From Lichenicoccus roseus (GTDB lineage: Bacteria; Pseudomonadota; Alphaproteobacteria; Acetobacterales; Acetobacteraceae), in assembly GCF_005844085.1 (NCBI RefSeq), contig NZ_VCDI01000004.1, forward strand, positions 124,001 through 188,000: a stretch of DNA of 64,000 bases, in the 5' to 3' direction. Every line of letters begins with the position of its first letter. Position 1 is the first letter of the stretch. Made by a program: the position numbers and the translations under genes. Of this stretch, positions 26,325 through 35,273 are shown piece by piece. The notes below the pieces were generated by a model. The model was not told where the DNA came from, did no database searches, and was given only the letters and a program-made list of their open reading frames with translations.

Positions 26325-27308
26325 ATGCAAGATCGAGTTTCTGTCGAGGCTGTCGCAGCCGATCAGGCTGCGGAAGCAGGCAGCCAGAGCATGACGACGG
26401 ACAGGCGCAGGCCGGACCGTCTCGAGACGGTCGCCCCTGGCCTGATCGGACTCCTGCGCAGTCCAGGTCCGACAGAGGCAGTCGAGCCCATCGGTGCCCC
26501 GCCACAGGAAGAGCGGCCCGCAGCGGCCGCAAAGGCGAAAGCCGCTGGATGTGTCGCGTGCCGAACGGGCAAGCCGGCGTTCCCGTTCACGATGGCGTTC
26601 CAGCCGATCGTCGATATCCGGAACAACCGCATCGATGCCTATGAGGCACTGGTGCGCGGACCACAATCCGAGGGCGCCCGGTATGTCCTGGACCAGGTGA
26701 CCGCGGAGAACATGTACAGCTTCGACCAGGCCTGCCGGGTCAAGGCCATAGAGATGGCGGCTGGCCTGGGCGTCGACCGGCAGCTGAGCATCAACTTCCT
26801 GCCCAATGCAGTCTACGATCCTCGTGCCTGCATCAGGGCAACCCTGGAGGCCGCAGGGCGCACGGGATTCCGTCTTGATCTCCTGACCTTCGAGATCCTG
26901 GAGTCGGAGACGGTCACCGATACCGCGCATCTGCTGGATATCATCCGTGAATACAGGAAGCACGGCTTCAAGATCGCACTGGATGATTTTGGGACCGGGC
27001 ATTCCGGCCTGGCGCGGCTTGCCGATCTGCGGCCGGATATCGTGAAAGTCGACAGGGCGCTGGTCAGGGATTGCGACAGGGACGGCACCAGGCTGGCGAT
27101 CCTGTCGGCAATCGTCCGCCTTGGCGCGGAGATCGGGGTGAAGGTCGTCGTCGAGGGCGTGGAACGCGCGGAAGAGGCCCAGGCCCTCCGTTCGGTCGGG
27201 GTCCGTTTCATACAGGGCTTCTATTTTGCCAAGCCGTTGTTCGAGGGCATCGCGCACGATGGCGATATTCCCTGGCTCGCCAGCGAGGTTCCAAGCCACG
27301 CATCGTGA
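26325..27308 (+). CDS. EAL-domain c-di-GMP phosphodiesterase
   Basis: Protein of about 327 residues with an N-terminal linker of about 95 residues (Ala/Pro-rich, containing CVAC) and a complete EAL domain. Catalytic motifs are all present: YEALVRG (EAL codons at 26643-26651), INFLPNA, FEILES, LDDFGTGHSG, VKVDRAL, VVEGVE and QGFYFAKP. It should hydrolyse c-di-GMP to pGpG. The start is uncertain between ATGs at 26325 and 26391. It lies about 220 bp after the GGDEF gene on the same strand, so it may be co-regulated or have its own promoter. It is likely the counterpart of the cyclase before it. Confidence 0.88.
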   Translation: MQDRVSVEAVAADQAAEAGSQSMTTDRRRPDRLETVAPGLIGLLRSPGPTEAVEPIGAPPQEERPAAAAKAKAAGCVACRTGKPAFPFTMAFQPIVDIRNNRIDAYEALVRGPQSEGARYVLDQVTAENMYSFDQACRVKAIEMAAGLGVDRQLSINFLPNAVYDPRACIRATLEAAGRTGFRLDLLTFEILESETVTDTAHLLDIIREYRKHGFKIALDDFGTGHSGLARLADLRPDIVKVDRALVRDCDRDGTRLAILSAIVRLGAEIGVKVVVEGVERAEEAQALRSVGVRFIQGFYFAKPLFEGIAHDGDIPWLASEVPSHAS

Positions 27309-27331
27309 GGGGGGCCGCCCCGGACCGCCAC

Positions 27332-27357
27332 CGCCGCGCACGGCACGGTGCGCGGCG
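27332..27357. terminator. Bidirectional terminator hairpin
   Basis: CGCCGCGCAC (27332-27341) and GTGCGCGGCG (27348-27357) form a perfect 10-bp stem with a six-base loop. It sits in the 72-bp gap between the convergent EAL gene and ilvD and is likely to end transcripts from both strands, although no T tract follows. Confidence 0.55.
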
Positions 27358-27380
27358 AGCCACAGGAGAGGGCGTGCAGG

Positions 27381-29243
27381 TCAGCCGCGCCGCTGCACCT
27401 GGGTGACGTCGCGGACAGCGCCCCGGCTGGCGCTGGTGGTCAACGCCGCATAGGCCTGCAGCGCCGGCGACACGATGCGCTCGCGGTCCGGCTGCCATCC
27501 GGCTGCCCCGCGCGCATCCATCGCCGCCCGGCGCCCGGCCAGCGCCTCGTCCGACACCGCCACCGACAGCCTGCGGGACGGGATGTCGATCTCGATCCGG
27601 TCACCCTCCTCGATCAGCCCGATGGCGCCGCCTTCCGCCGCTTCCGGCGACATGTGGCCGATCGACAGCCCGGCGGTGCCTCCGGAGAAGCGCCCGTCGG
27701 TGATCAGCGCGCAGGACTTCCCGAGCCCCTTCGACTTCAGGTAGCTGGTCGGATACAGCATCTCCTGCATGCCGGGGCCGCCCTTGGGGCCCTCGTAGCG
27801 GATCACCACCACGTCGCCCGCCACCACCCGGTTGCCCAGGATGGCGGACACCGCGTCGTCCTGGCTCTCGAAGATCCGCGCCGGACCGTTGAACACCAGC
27901 GAGGCCGGATCGACACCGGCGGTCTTCACGATGGCACCTTCGGGCGCGATGTTGCCGAACAGCACCGCAAGGCCTCCGTCACGGCTGAAGGCGTGCTCGA
28001 GGTCGCGGATCACGCCGGTCGCCCGGTCGGTGTCGAGCTCGACATAGCGGCTGTCCTGGCTGAAGGCCTGCGTGGTGCGCACGCCGCCGGGTGCTGCGCT
28101 GAACAGGGTGCTGGCGGTGTCGCCCGGTTCGCGGCCAGGCGCCCGGACATCCCACCGCTGCAGCGCCTCCGCCATGGTCGTGGCATGGACGGTGGCCGTG
28201 GTGGTGTCGATCAGACCGGCACGGTCGAGCTCGCCCAGGATCGCCATGATGCCGCCGGCGCGGTGGATGTCCTCCATGTGCACATCGGCCTTGGATGGCG
28301 CCACCTTGCACAGGTTCGGCACCTGCCGCGACAGCCGGTCGACATCGGCCATCACGAACGGCACCTCGCCCTCGTGGGCGGCCGCCAGCAGGTGCAGCAC
28401 GGTGTTGGTCGAGCCGCCCATGGCGATGTCGAGCGACATCGCGTTCTCGAATGCCGCCATCGTGGCGATGCCGCGCGGCAGGGCGGCCGCATCGTCCTGC
28501 TCGTACCAGCGGCGGGCCAGGTCCACGATGGTCCAGCCGGCCTCGACGAAAAGCTTGCGCCGGTCGGCGTGGGTGGCGAGCAGGCTGCCATTGCCGGGCA
28601 GCGCCAGGCCGAGCGCCTCGGTCAGGCAGTTCATCGAGTTCGCCGTGAACATCCCCGAGCATGAGCCGCAGGTCGGGCAAGCCGAGCGTTCCATGACCTC
28701 GCTCTCGGCGTCGGACACGTTCGGGTCGGCGCCGGCGACCATGGCGGTGATCAGGTCGGCACGCTTGATGACGCCATCGGCGACGATCTTGCCAGCCTCC
28801 ATCGGGCCGCCGGAGACGAACACCACCGGGATGTTCAGGCGCATCGCGGCCATCAGCATGCCGGGGGTGATCTTGTCGCAGTTGCTGATGCAGACCAGGG
28901 CGTCGGCGCAGTGCGCGTTCACCATGTATTCGACGGCGTCGGCGATCAGCTCGCGCGACGGCAGGCTGTACAGCATCCCGGAATGACCCATGGCGATGCC
29001 GTCATCGACCGCGATGGTGTTGAACTCCTTGGCGACGCCGCCGGCTGCCGCGATCTCGCCGGCGACCAGCTGGCCGAGGTCCTTGAGGTGGACATGGCCG
29101 GGCACGAACTGGGTGAAGGAGTTGGCGATGGCGATGATCGGCTTGCCGAAATCGCCGTCCTGCATGCCGGTCGCCCGCCACAGGCTGCGGGCGCCGGCCA
29201 TGTTGCGTCCATGCGTGGTGGTGCGGGAGCGGTATGCGGGCAT
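27381..29243 (-). CDS. ilvD: Dihydroxy-acid dehydratase
   Basis: IlvD, 620 residues, dehydrates dihydroxy acids in valine, leucine and isoleucine synthesis using an Fe-S cluster. Cluster-ligand motifs are [12 protein letters not shown] and [19 protein letters not shown], with the substrate region [13 protein letters not shown] and the late [15 protein letters not shown]. The length matches the E. coli-type long form. The start [14 protein letters not shown] is the conserved family start. It is divergent from vapB across about 160 bp and convergent with the EAL gene. Confidence 0.96.
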   Translation of the reverse strand: MPAYRSRTTTHGRNMAGARSLWRATGMQDGDFGKPIIAIANSFTQFVPGHVHLKDLGQLVAGEIAAAGGVAKEFNTIAVDDGIAMGHSGMLYSLPSRELIADAVEYMVNAHCADALVCISNCDKITPGMLMAAMRLNIPVVFVSGGPMEAGKIVADGVIKRADLITAMVAGADPNVSDAESEVMERSACPTCGSCSGMFTANSMNCLTEALGLALPGNGSLLATHADRRKLFVEAGWTIVDLARRWYEQDDAAALPRGIATMAAFENAMSLDIAMGGSTNTVLHLLAAAHEGEVPFVMADVDRLSRQVPNLCKVAPSKADVHMEDIHRAGGIMAILGELDRAGLIDTTTATVHATTMAEALQRWDVRAPGREPGDTASTLFSAAPGGVRTTQAFSQDSRYVELDTDRATGVIRDLEHAFSRDGGLAVLFGNIAPEGAIVKTAGVDPASLVFNGPARIFESQDDAVSAILGNRVVAGDVVVIRYEGPKGGPGMQEMLYPTSYLKSKGLGKSCALITDGRFSGGTAGLSIGHMSPEAAEGGAIGLIEEGDRIEIDIPSRRLSVAVSDEALAGRRAAMDARGAAGWQPDRERIVSPALQAYAALTTSASRGAVRDVTQVQRRG

Positions 29244-29402
29244 CGGTCGGGTCCTGGGCTGATCGCTGGTGCGTCTATATGAAAAGCATCCTACGCCAAG
29301 CCGCCGCCGAGGCGAACTGCAAGCCCGGAATTCATCCGCAACTCCTCTGGCATCACCCCATCGCCCTCGTTAGATGACTATCCACCTGGTCAGCAGGGCA
29401 GC

Positions 29403-29645
29403 ATGCAAGCGGTCAACCTGGCGGACGCCAAACCCCGGCTGAGCGAGCTGGTCGAGCGCGCCGAGGCGGGCGACGCCATCGACATCGCCCGGCGTGGCAA
29501 GCCCGTCACCCGGCTCACCGCGGTGTCCGCACCGCGTCGGCGCATCGAGCCGGCGACGCTGCGAAGCCTGACAGATACATTGCCGCGACGCTGTGAGGAT
29601 GCCGCCCGGCTGGTGCGCTCGATGCGGCACGACGACCGCTGCTGA
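29403..29645 (+). CDS. vapB: Antitoxin, Phd/YefM type (VapB)
   Basis: Short DNA-binding antitoxin of 80 residues. The N-terminal MQAVNLADAKPRLSELVERAEAGD and IARRGKPVTRLTAV form the Phd/YefM fold that binds its own promoter; the C-terminal basic tail (RRRIEPATL onwards) would wrap the toxin. AGGG lies close before the ATG. The stop overlaps the vapC start by one base, the usual arrangement for a toxin-antitoxin pair. The operon is probably autorepressed, although no clear operator is recognised in the upstream 160 bp. Confidence 0.85.
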   Translation: MQAVNLADAKPRLSELVERAEAGDAIDIARRGKPVTRLTAVSAPRRRIEPATLRSLTDTLPRRCEDAARLVRSMRHDDRC

Positions 29646-30070
29646 TGTCCTACCTGGACACGTCGGTGATCGTTGCCTCGTCGTCCAGCGAAGCCTCGAC
29701 GCAGCGCATCCAGGCCTGGCTGGGCGAGCAGGATCCGGCCCTGCTCATGACCAGCGACTGGACCGTCCCGGAGATGTCCTCCGCCCTGGCCATCCGGTCG
29801 CGCGACCGGCGCATCACGCTGGAGCAGCGCGCGGCGACGCTCGCCCTGTTCGACAGGCTGACCGCCGAGAGCCTCACCATCCTGCCGATCTCCGGCAGCC
29901 ATTTCCCGAGAGCGGCCAGGTTCGTCGACCAGCACACGCCCGGGCTGCGTGCCGGCGATGCCCTGCATCTCGCCACCGCATCGGACCATGGCGCCGCCGT
30001 GCAGACGCCCGACAAGCGGCTCGCCGAGGCCGGACCGTTGGTCGGCGTGCCCACCCGGCAGCTGGCCTGA
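29645..30070 (+). CDS. vapC: PIN-domain toxin VapC
   Basis: PIN-domain ribonuclease of 141 residues. The four acidic active-site positions are present: D5 (YLDTSVIV), E43 (VPEMSSAL), D105 (RAGDALHLA) and D123 (TPDKRLAEA), so the toxin looks intact. VapC toxins cut tRNA or rRNA when released from VapB. Its start overlaps the vapB stop. The GntP permease gene begins only 10 bp after its stop, an uncommon downstream partner that may be read from the same transcript. Confidence 0.88.
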   Translation: MSYLDTSVIVASSSSEASTQRIQAWLGEQDPALLMTSDWTVPEMSSALAIRSRDRRITLEQRAATLALFDRLTAESLTILPISGSHFPRAARFVDQHTPGLRAGDALHLATASDHGAAVQTPDKRLAEAGPLVGVPTRQLA

Positions 30071-30080
30071 CCGCCGTCCG

Positions 30081-31355
30081 ATGCAGGCCGCCTGGAGCCC
30101 GCACGACACCAGGCTGATCCTCGCCTGCGCCGCCTCGCTGGGTGTCATCGTGACGCTGATCGGCTGGCTGCGTGTCGTGCCGTTCCTCGCCATCCTGCTC
30201 GGCGATATCGGCCTGATCATCGCCCTCGGCGCCCTGCTCGGCGGACTGGTCACCGAAAGCGGGGCGGCTGCGCGCATCGTGGACGCGGTCGTGCGCGACA
30301 CCAGGCCGGGACTGCTGCCATGGCTCGTCGCCCTGGCCGCCATGGTGATCGGCCTGCCGCTGTTCTTCGAGGTCGGGCTGGTCATCATGATCCCGGTGAT
30401 CTTCGCCCTCGCCGCCCGCGCCGGGCTGCCGGTGCTGCGCATTGCGGTGCCGGCGCTCGCCGGACTGACCACCTTGCACGCGCTGGTGCCGCCGCATCCC
30501 GGCCCGCTCATCGCGATCGCCGCCCTGCACGCCGACCTCGGGCGCACGCTGGGCTTCGGCCTGCTCATCGCGATACCGGCGGCGATCCTGGCCGGCCCGG
30601 TCTACGGCAATGCCCTGGCCCATCACGTGGTGATCGGTCCCATGCCCATCGAGCCCGCTCCCGTGGCCGTCCCCCGGCGGTCGCTCGCCCTCTCGATCGC
30701 GGTCATCCTGCTGCCGGTGGCGCTGATGCTCTGCCGGACGCTGGCGAAGCTCGGCCTGCTGCCCGTCCCGGTTGCCCGTACGCTCGATGTCGTCGGAGAG
30801 CCGGTCGTCGCCCTCACGTTGTCGGTCACCTTCGCCCTCGTCACCCTCGGCTGGGGCATGAGAAACTCGGGCCTGGGTCGGGTGCGGGCCGGCGAGACGA
30901 TGCGCGACAGCCTGGCGCCGATCGCGGTCCTGCTGCTGACCATCGGCGCCGGCGGCGGCTTCAAGCAGGTGCTGGTGATTGCCGGCATCTCGCGCACGGT
31001 CGCCGGCATCGCCGCCGGCACCCACATGCCGGTGCTGGTGCTCGCCTGGCTGGTCGCGGTGCTGCTGCGCCAGGCCACCGGGTCGGCGACGGTCGCCACC
31101 ACAACCACCGCCGGCCTGCTGGCGCCGTTGCTGCCCGGGCTGCACATGAGCCCGGACCACGTTGCCCTGCTGGTGCTCGCGATCGGCGCCGGCTCGGTGT
31201 TCTTCTGCCACGTCAACGATGCCGGCTTCTGGATGGTCCGGGAATTCTTCGCGCTGCGGCTGCGGCAGACCCTGCTGGTCTGGTCGGTGCTGCAGACGAT
31301 CGTCTCGGTGGTCGGGCTGGCCGGGGCCTCCCTGCTCTGGTGGCTCACCGGCTAG
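30081..31355 (+). CDS. GntP-family gluconate permease, shortened
   Basis: Membrane carrier of 424 residues of the gluconate:H+ symporter family, with GALLGGLVTESGAAARI, LFFEVGLVIMIPVIF, HALVPPHPGPL, RQATGSATVATTTTAG and FFCHVNDAGFW as family landmarks. Compared with typical GntP proteins of about 450 residues, the N-terminal region runs straight from VVPFLAILLG to DIGLIIALGALLGG, skipping roughly 30 residues that normally hold a membrane-spanning stretch and an amphipathic loop. It may therefore have altered topology or be inactive. It is placed directly behind vapBC. Confidence 0.8.
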   Translation: MQAAWSPHDTRLILACAASLGVIVTLIGWLRVVPFLAILLGDIGLIIALGALLGGLVTESGAAARIVDAVVRDTRPGLLPWLVALAAMVIGLPLFFEVGLVIMIPVIFALAARAGLPVLRIAVPALAGLTTLHALVPPHPGPLIAIAALHADLGRTLGFGLLIAIPAAILAGPVYGNALAHHVVIGPMPIEPAPVAVPRRSLALSIAVILLPVALMLCRTLAKLGLLPVPVARTLDVVGEPVVALTLSVTFALVTLGWGMRNSGLGRVRAGETMRDSLAPIAVLLLTIGAGGGFKQVLVIAGISRTVAGIAAGTHMPVLVLAWLVAVLLRQATGSATVATTTTAGLLAPLLPGLHMSPDHVALLVLAIGAGSVFFCHVNDAGFWMVREFFALRLRQTLLVWSVLQTIVSVVGLAGASLLWWLTG

Positions 31356-31415
31356 ACGTCTGGCGTTCAGAGGCCCGGTTGAGCATCGGGCGAGTGTCGT
31401 CTAGCGTCGCGCGCA

Positions 31416-32204
31416 ATGCGTCCATCGATGAACCCGGTCGGCAACGTCCGACACGCGCTGCTGATGATCCTGCTGAGCGCCAGCGCTCTCGCTCCCGCGA
31501 CGCGGGCGTTCGCGCAGTCCGCCGGCGACCAGCGCGCCCTGGACTCGCTCGGCGGCGCGAAGCCGAAGCAGGCTGCGCCGGCACACCCGGCCCATCGCCA
31601 CCCGGCCCATCACGCGGTGCACCAGGCGGGCGCCCAGCCTGCAGCCAGCGCCGCGTCCTCGCACATGCCGGCCGGCGTCGCCATGCCTCCGCCGGTGCCG
31701 ACGACGCCGCCCGCCCCGCCGATCATCAAGCCGCCGATCATCAACGTGCCGCTGCATCCGGAGCCGCCGCCGCCGCCGGTCCCGGTGGTCGCCGGCGCCA
31801 AGGGGAAGGCGACCGCGAGCCATGGCGGCACCCGGATCACCTTCGGCGATGGCAGCGCGGATTTGAATGCCGGCACCATGCAGGCGGTGCGCGATTTCGC
31901 CGCCAGCCTGAAGGCGGACCCCGTCGCGCGGGCGCAGATCGACGCCTACGGCAACGGCAGTCCGGATGACCCGTCGACGCCACGCCGGCTGTCGCTTTCG
32001 CGTGGCCTCGCGGTGCGCGCCGTGCTGATCAACTCCGGCATCCCGTCCACCCGGATCTATGTGCGCGCCATCGGACGCCCGCTCGACAACAGCGAGCCCG
32101 ACCGCGTCGACCTTGCCCGCTCGGACCTCGATGCGCCGACCACCACGTCCGCCGCTGTCGCCAGCACACCGGCGGCCTCCACCACACCGGCAAAGGTGCC
32201 ATGA
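31416..32204 (+). CDS. Periplasmic OmpA-like protein
   Basis: Secreted protein of 262 residues. A signal peptide (HALLMILLSASALAPATRAFAQS) is followed by a His/Ala/Pro-rich spacer (HPAHRHPAHHAVH, PPPPPVPVV) and, from about residue 135, an OmpA-type peptidoglycan-binding fold: RITFGDGSADLNAG, then DAYGNGSPDDP, RRLSLSRGLAVRAVLI and IYVRAIG. The fold is shorter and more divergent than classical OmpA domains. Its stop overlaps the next gene (ATGA), placing it in an operon with MotA/TolQ-like and MotB-like genes, where it may act at the cell wall. Confidence 0.7.
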   Translation: MRPSMNPVGNVRHALLMILLSASALAPATRAFAQSAGDQRALDSLGGAKPKQAAPAHPAHRHPAHHAVHQAGAQPAASAASSHMPAGVAMPPPVPTTPPAPPIIKPPIINVPLHPEPPPPPVPVVAGAKGKATASHGGTRITFGDGSADLNAGTMQAVRDFAASLKADPVARAQIDAYGNGSPDDPSTPRRLSLSRGLAVRAVLINSGIPSTRIYVRAIGRPLDNSEPDRVDLARSDLDAPTTTSAAVASTPAASTTPAKVP

Positions 32205-33349
32205 CCAAACCACTGACCTATCTCGTCCGCATGCTGGTGTTCCTGGCGGTGGTCGCCGCGGTCACCGCAACGCTGCTGCCGACCCTGATCAGCGCCTTCA
32301 ACAACAACCCGCTGCTGGATGGCCTGATCCTCGGCGTGCTGGCGCTCGGCATCCTGTGGAACCTGGTCACCGTCGCCAGGCTCAATCCCGAGGTGCGCTG
32401 GCTGGAGACGCTGCGTCATCCACGCGCCGGGCTTGCTCCGCCACCATCGCCGAAGCTGCTGGCGCCGATGGCGTCGATGATCGCGTCGCGCAACCGCGCC
32501 GACCGGCTCACCCTCTCGACCCCGGCGATGCGCTCGCTGCTCGACAGCCTGTCCTCGCGCCTCGACGAGAGCCGCGAATTGTCGCGCTACATGATCGGGC
32601 TGCTGATCTTCCTCGGCCTGCTCGGCACCTTCTACGGCCTGCTGCTGACGGTGAGCGCGATTTCCGAGGTGATCGCCAACCTCTCGATCAGCACCGGCGA
32701 CGTCAACCTGATGTTCGACCAGCTGAAATCCGGGCTGGCGCGGCCGCTGCACGGCATGGGCACGGCGTTCTCCGGATCGATGTTCGGCCTCGCCGGCGCG
32801 CTGGTGCTCGGCTTCCTCGACCTCACCGCAGGCCAGGCGCAGAACCGCTTCTTCAACGAGCTGGAGGAATGGCTCGCCGGCATCACCCGCTTCTCCGGCG
32901 GTTTCGGTGGCGAAGGCGAGGCGCCGATGCCGCACTACGTGCAGGCGCTGCTGGAGCAGACCGCCGAGAACCTCGACGGCCTGCAGACGGTGCTGTCGCG
33001 CAGCGACGAGGCACGTTCGTCGCAGACCCACACGCTCAACACGCTGTCCGAGCGCATCGGCGATCTTGCCGAGATGATGCGCGCGAACCAGACGCTGATG
33101 CATCGCGTCGCCGAGGGCCAGGCCGCGCTGGCTCCGGTGCTGAAGCGCCTGGCCGACGCACAGGACAACCGGATCGAGAGCGACAGCTCGCGGGAGACGC
33201 GGGAGCATCTGCGCGCGATCGAGCGGCTGCTCGGGCGCATGCTGAGCGAGAACGAGCAGGGCCGGACGCAGAGCACCACCGAGCTGCGCGGCGACATCCG
33301 GCTGCTGACGCGCACCCTGGCCGCCATCGGCGGCAATCCGAATCCTTGA
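32201..33349 (+). CDS. MotA/TolQ/ExbB-like inner-membrane protein
   Basis: Protein of 382 residues with N-terminal membrane segments (YLVRMLVFLAVVAAVTATLLPTL and LILGVLALGILWNLV), then a channel-like pair: RYMIGLLIFLGLLGTFYGLLLTV and GMGTAFSGSMFGLAGALVLGFLDL, which resembles the MotA/TolQ proton-channel core. The C-terminal 130 residues are cytoplasmic, charged and predicted helical. It pairs with the MotB-like gene 63 bp downstream, as stator-like two-protein complexes do. Function in alphaproteobacteria is not established; it is not flanked by flagellar, Tol or Zorya effector genes. Confidence 0.72.
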   Translation: MTKPLTYLVRMLVFLAVVAAVTATLLPTLISAFNNNPLLDGLILGVLALGILWNLVTVARLNPEVRWLETLRHPRAGLAPPPSPKLLAPMASMIASRNRADRLTLSTPAMRSLLDSLSSRLDESRELSRYMIGLLIFLGLLGTFYGLLLTVSAISEVIANLSISTGDVNLMFDQLKSGLARPLHGMGTAFSGSMFGLAGALVLGFLDLTAGQAQNRFFNELEEWLAGITRFSGGFGGEGEAPMPHYVQALLEQTAENLDGLQTVLSRSDEARSSQTHTLNTLSERIGDLAEMMRANQTLMHRVAEGQAALAPVLKRLADAQDNRIESDSSRETREHLRAIERLLGRMLSENEQGRTQSTTELRGDIRLLTRTLAAIGGNPNP

Positions 33350-33412
33350 TGTCTGGGGGGACAGCCCTCGTGACAGGACCCAAGCCATGAGCCGTCACGT
33401 CGGAGATGCGCC

Positions 33413-34426
33413 ATGAGGCGCCGTCGCAGCGTCCATAACGGCCTCGACGCCTGGCCCGGCTACGTGGACGCGCTGTCCACGCTGCTGATGGTGATCATCT
33501 TCGTGCTGCTGGTGTTCGTGCTGGCGCAGGCCTTCCTGTCGGTGGCGCTGAACGGCCGCCAGCATGTGCTCGACCGGCTGCAGCGCGAGATGGCGCAGCT
33601 TACCGAACTGCTTTCGCTGGAACGCGGCAAGTCGCACGATCTCGGCCTGTCGGTGGCGACACTGACGGCGCAGCGCGCGCAGCTGAATGCCGAGCGCCAG
33701 CAGCTGGCGGCGCAGGCGCTGGCGTTGAATGCGGAGGTCGCCAAGGATACCGGGGTGATCGCGTCGCAAAAGGCCAGCCAGGACAAGCTGAGCGCCGACG
33801 CGCAGGCGCAGGTCAACCAGCTCAACCAGCAACTGGTCGAACTGGAGAAGCAGCTCGCCGCCATCACCCAGGCGCTCGACATCGCGCAGAAGGACGTGAA
33901 GGACCGCGACGCCAAACTCGCCGATCTGGGCAACAAGCTGAACCTGGCGCTTGCCGACAAGGTGGAGGAACTGAAGCGCTACCGCTCTGAATTCTTCGAG
34001 CGGCTGAGCAAGGTGCTGGCGAACCGTCCGGGCATCGCGGTGGTGGGCGACCGCTTCGTGTTCCAGAGCGAGGTGCTGTTCCCGCCCGGCAGCGCCGACC
34101 TGTCGAAGGCCGGCGCCGACCAGATGAAGGCGCTGGCGCAGACGCTGAAGGGTATCGGCAGCGAGATCCCGGCGGACGTGCCGTGGGTGCTGCGCGTCGA
34201 CGGCCATGCCGACCGGCAGCCGGTGAACACCCAGCATTTCGCCACCAACTGGGAATTGTCCTCGGCGCGCGCCATCCAGGTGGTGAAGCTTCTGATCGCC
34301 CAGGGTGTCGATCCGCGCCATCTCGCGGCCACCGCGTTCTCGCAATACCAGCCGCTGGACGATGCCGGGACGCCGGATGCGTTCGCGCGCAACCGCCGCA
34401 TCGAGCTGCGGCTGACCGACCGGTGA
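33413..34426 (+). CDS. MotB/OmpA-like peptidoglycan-binding protein
   Basis: Protein of 337 residues. A single N-terminal membrane segment holds the conserved stator aspartate (D19 in WPGYVDALSTLLMVIIF). A long coiled coil follows (about residues 50-190, rich in Gln, Leu and Ala), then a C-terminal OmpA domain with SEVLFPPGSADLSKAG, RVDGHADRQPV and ARNRRIELRL. Together with the upstream MotA/TolQ-like protein it should form an ion-driven complex reaching the cell wall. GGAG lies close to the ATG at 33413. The unusually long coiled coil differs from flagellar MotB and from ExbD/TolR. Confidence 0.78.
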   Translation: MRRRRSVHNGLDAWPGYVDALSTLLMVIIFVLLVFVLAQAFLSVALNGRQHVLDRLQREMAQLTELLSLERGKSHDLGLSVATLTAQRAQLNAERQQLAAQALALNAEVAKDTGVIASQKASQDKLSADAQAQVNQLNQQLVELEKQLAAITQALDIAQKDVKDRDAKLADLGNKLNLALADKVEELKRYRSEFFERLSKVLANRPGIAVVGDRFVFQSEVLFPPGSADLSKAGADQMKALAQTLKGIGSEIPADVPWVLRVDGHADRQPVNTQHFATNWELSSARAIQVVKLLIAQGVDPRHLAATAFSQYQPLDDAGTPDAFARNRRIELRLTDR

Positions 34427-34442
34427 GGCTGGCTGGCGGGAC

Positions 34443-35273
34443 CTACTTCAACGCCCCCGCCGTCAGCCCTCCCACGATCCGCGTCTGCAGCAGCGCGAAC
34501 AGCACCAGGATCGGCGTCACGTAGATCGCGGCGTAGGTCATGATGCCGCTCCAGTCGGTGGTGTTAGTACCCAGGAAGCCGCGCAGCCCCACCGTCGCCG
34601 TCTGCAACTGGTCGGAGCTGATCAGCGACCGTGAATAGACGTACTCGCCGAGCGACTGCAGGAACACCAGGATCGTCGAGACCAGGATGCCGTTGCGGGC
34701 CAGCGGCACGGCTATCAGCAGGAACACCTTCGACCGCGACGCGCCGTCCATTCTCGCCGCGTCCTCAAGCTCGCGCGGCACCTGCGCGAAGCTGGGACGC
34801 GTGAGCACGATGAACAGCGGCAGCATCCGGCCGGTCTGCGCCAGCACGACGGCAAGACGCGGCGTCGCCAGCAGACCGAGCTGGTTGAAGGCGACGAAGA
34901 TCGGCGTCACCAGCAGCGACGGCGGCAGTGCCTGCAACAGCAACACGAGAAACAATGCACCCAGCGCCATGCGGTCGTTGCGGCGCGACAGCACGAAGGC
35001 GCCGCCGGTGCCGAGGAGCACGGTCAGCAATGTGGCGCCCGCCGCAATCAGGCAGGAGTTCCACAGGTAATGTGCCATGCCGTGCTCGACGAAGACCTGC
35101 ACGAATTCGGCGTGCAGCCGGTGCGGCCAGAACGATGGCGGATTGAGGAAGATCTCGCGCGGCTCCTTCAGCGCCGTCACGTACATCCAGTACAGTGGGA
35201 ACAGGTAGGCAGCGGCGAGCAGCAGCGCGAGGCCGGTATCCATCCGCCGCCTCGCTGCCGATGCCGCGATCAC
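34443..35273 (-). CDS. Carbohydrate ABC transporter permease (MalG-like)
   Basis: Inner-membrane permease of 276 residues with six predicted membrane segments and the EAA-type loop EDAARMDGASRSKVFLLIAVPLA that contacts the ATPase. It belongs to the CUT1 family of sugar importers. The GTG start overlaps the MalF-like stop (GTGA), giving translational coupling. It is the last gene of the leftward operon: dehydrogenase, isomerase, binding protein, MalF-like, MalG-like. No ATPase gene follows; the next gene converges from the other side only 17 bp away. Confidence 0.86.
   Translation of the reverse strand: MIAASAARRRMDTGLALLLAAAYLFPLYWMYVTALKEPREIFLNPPSFWPHRLHAEFVQVFVEHGMAHYLWNSCLIAAGATLLTVLLGTGGAFVLSRRNDRMALGALFLVLLLQALPPSLLVTPIFVAFNQLGLLATPRLAVVLAQTGRMLPLFIVLTRPSFAQVPRELEDAARMDGASRSKVFLLIAVPLARNGILVSTILVFLQSLGEYVYSRSLISSDQLQTATVGLRGFLGTNTTDWSGIMTYAAIYVTPILVLFALLQTRIVGGLTAGALK

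Noticed and set aside
31416-34426. Zorya-type anti-phage system from the MotA/MotB-like pair
   Set aside because: No ZorC, ZorD or ZorE-like gene is adjacent; the next gene is a sugar permease on the other strand.
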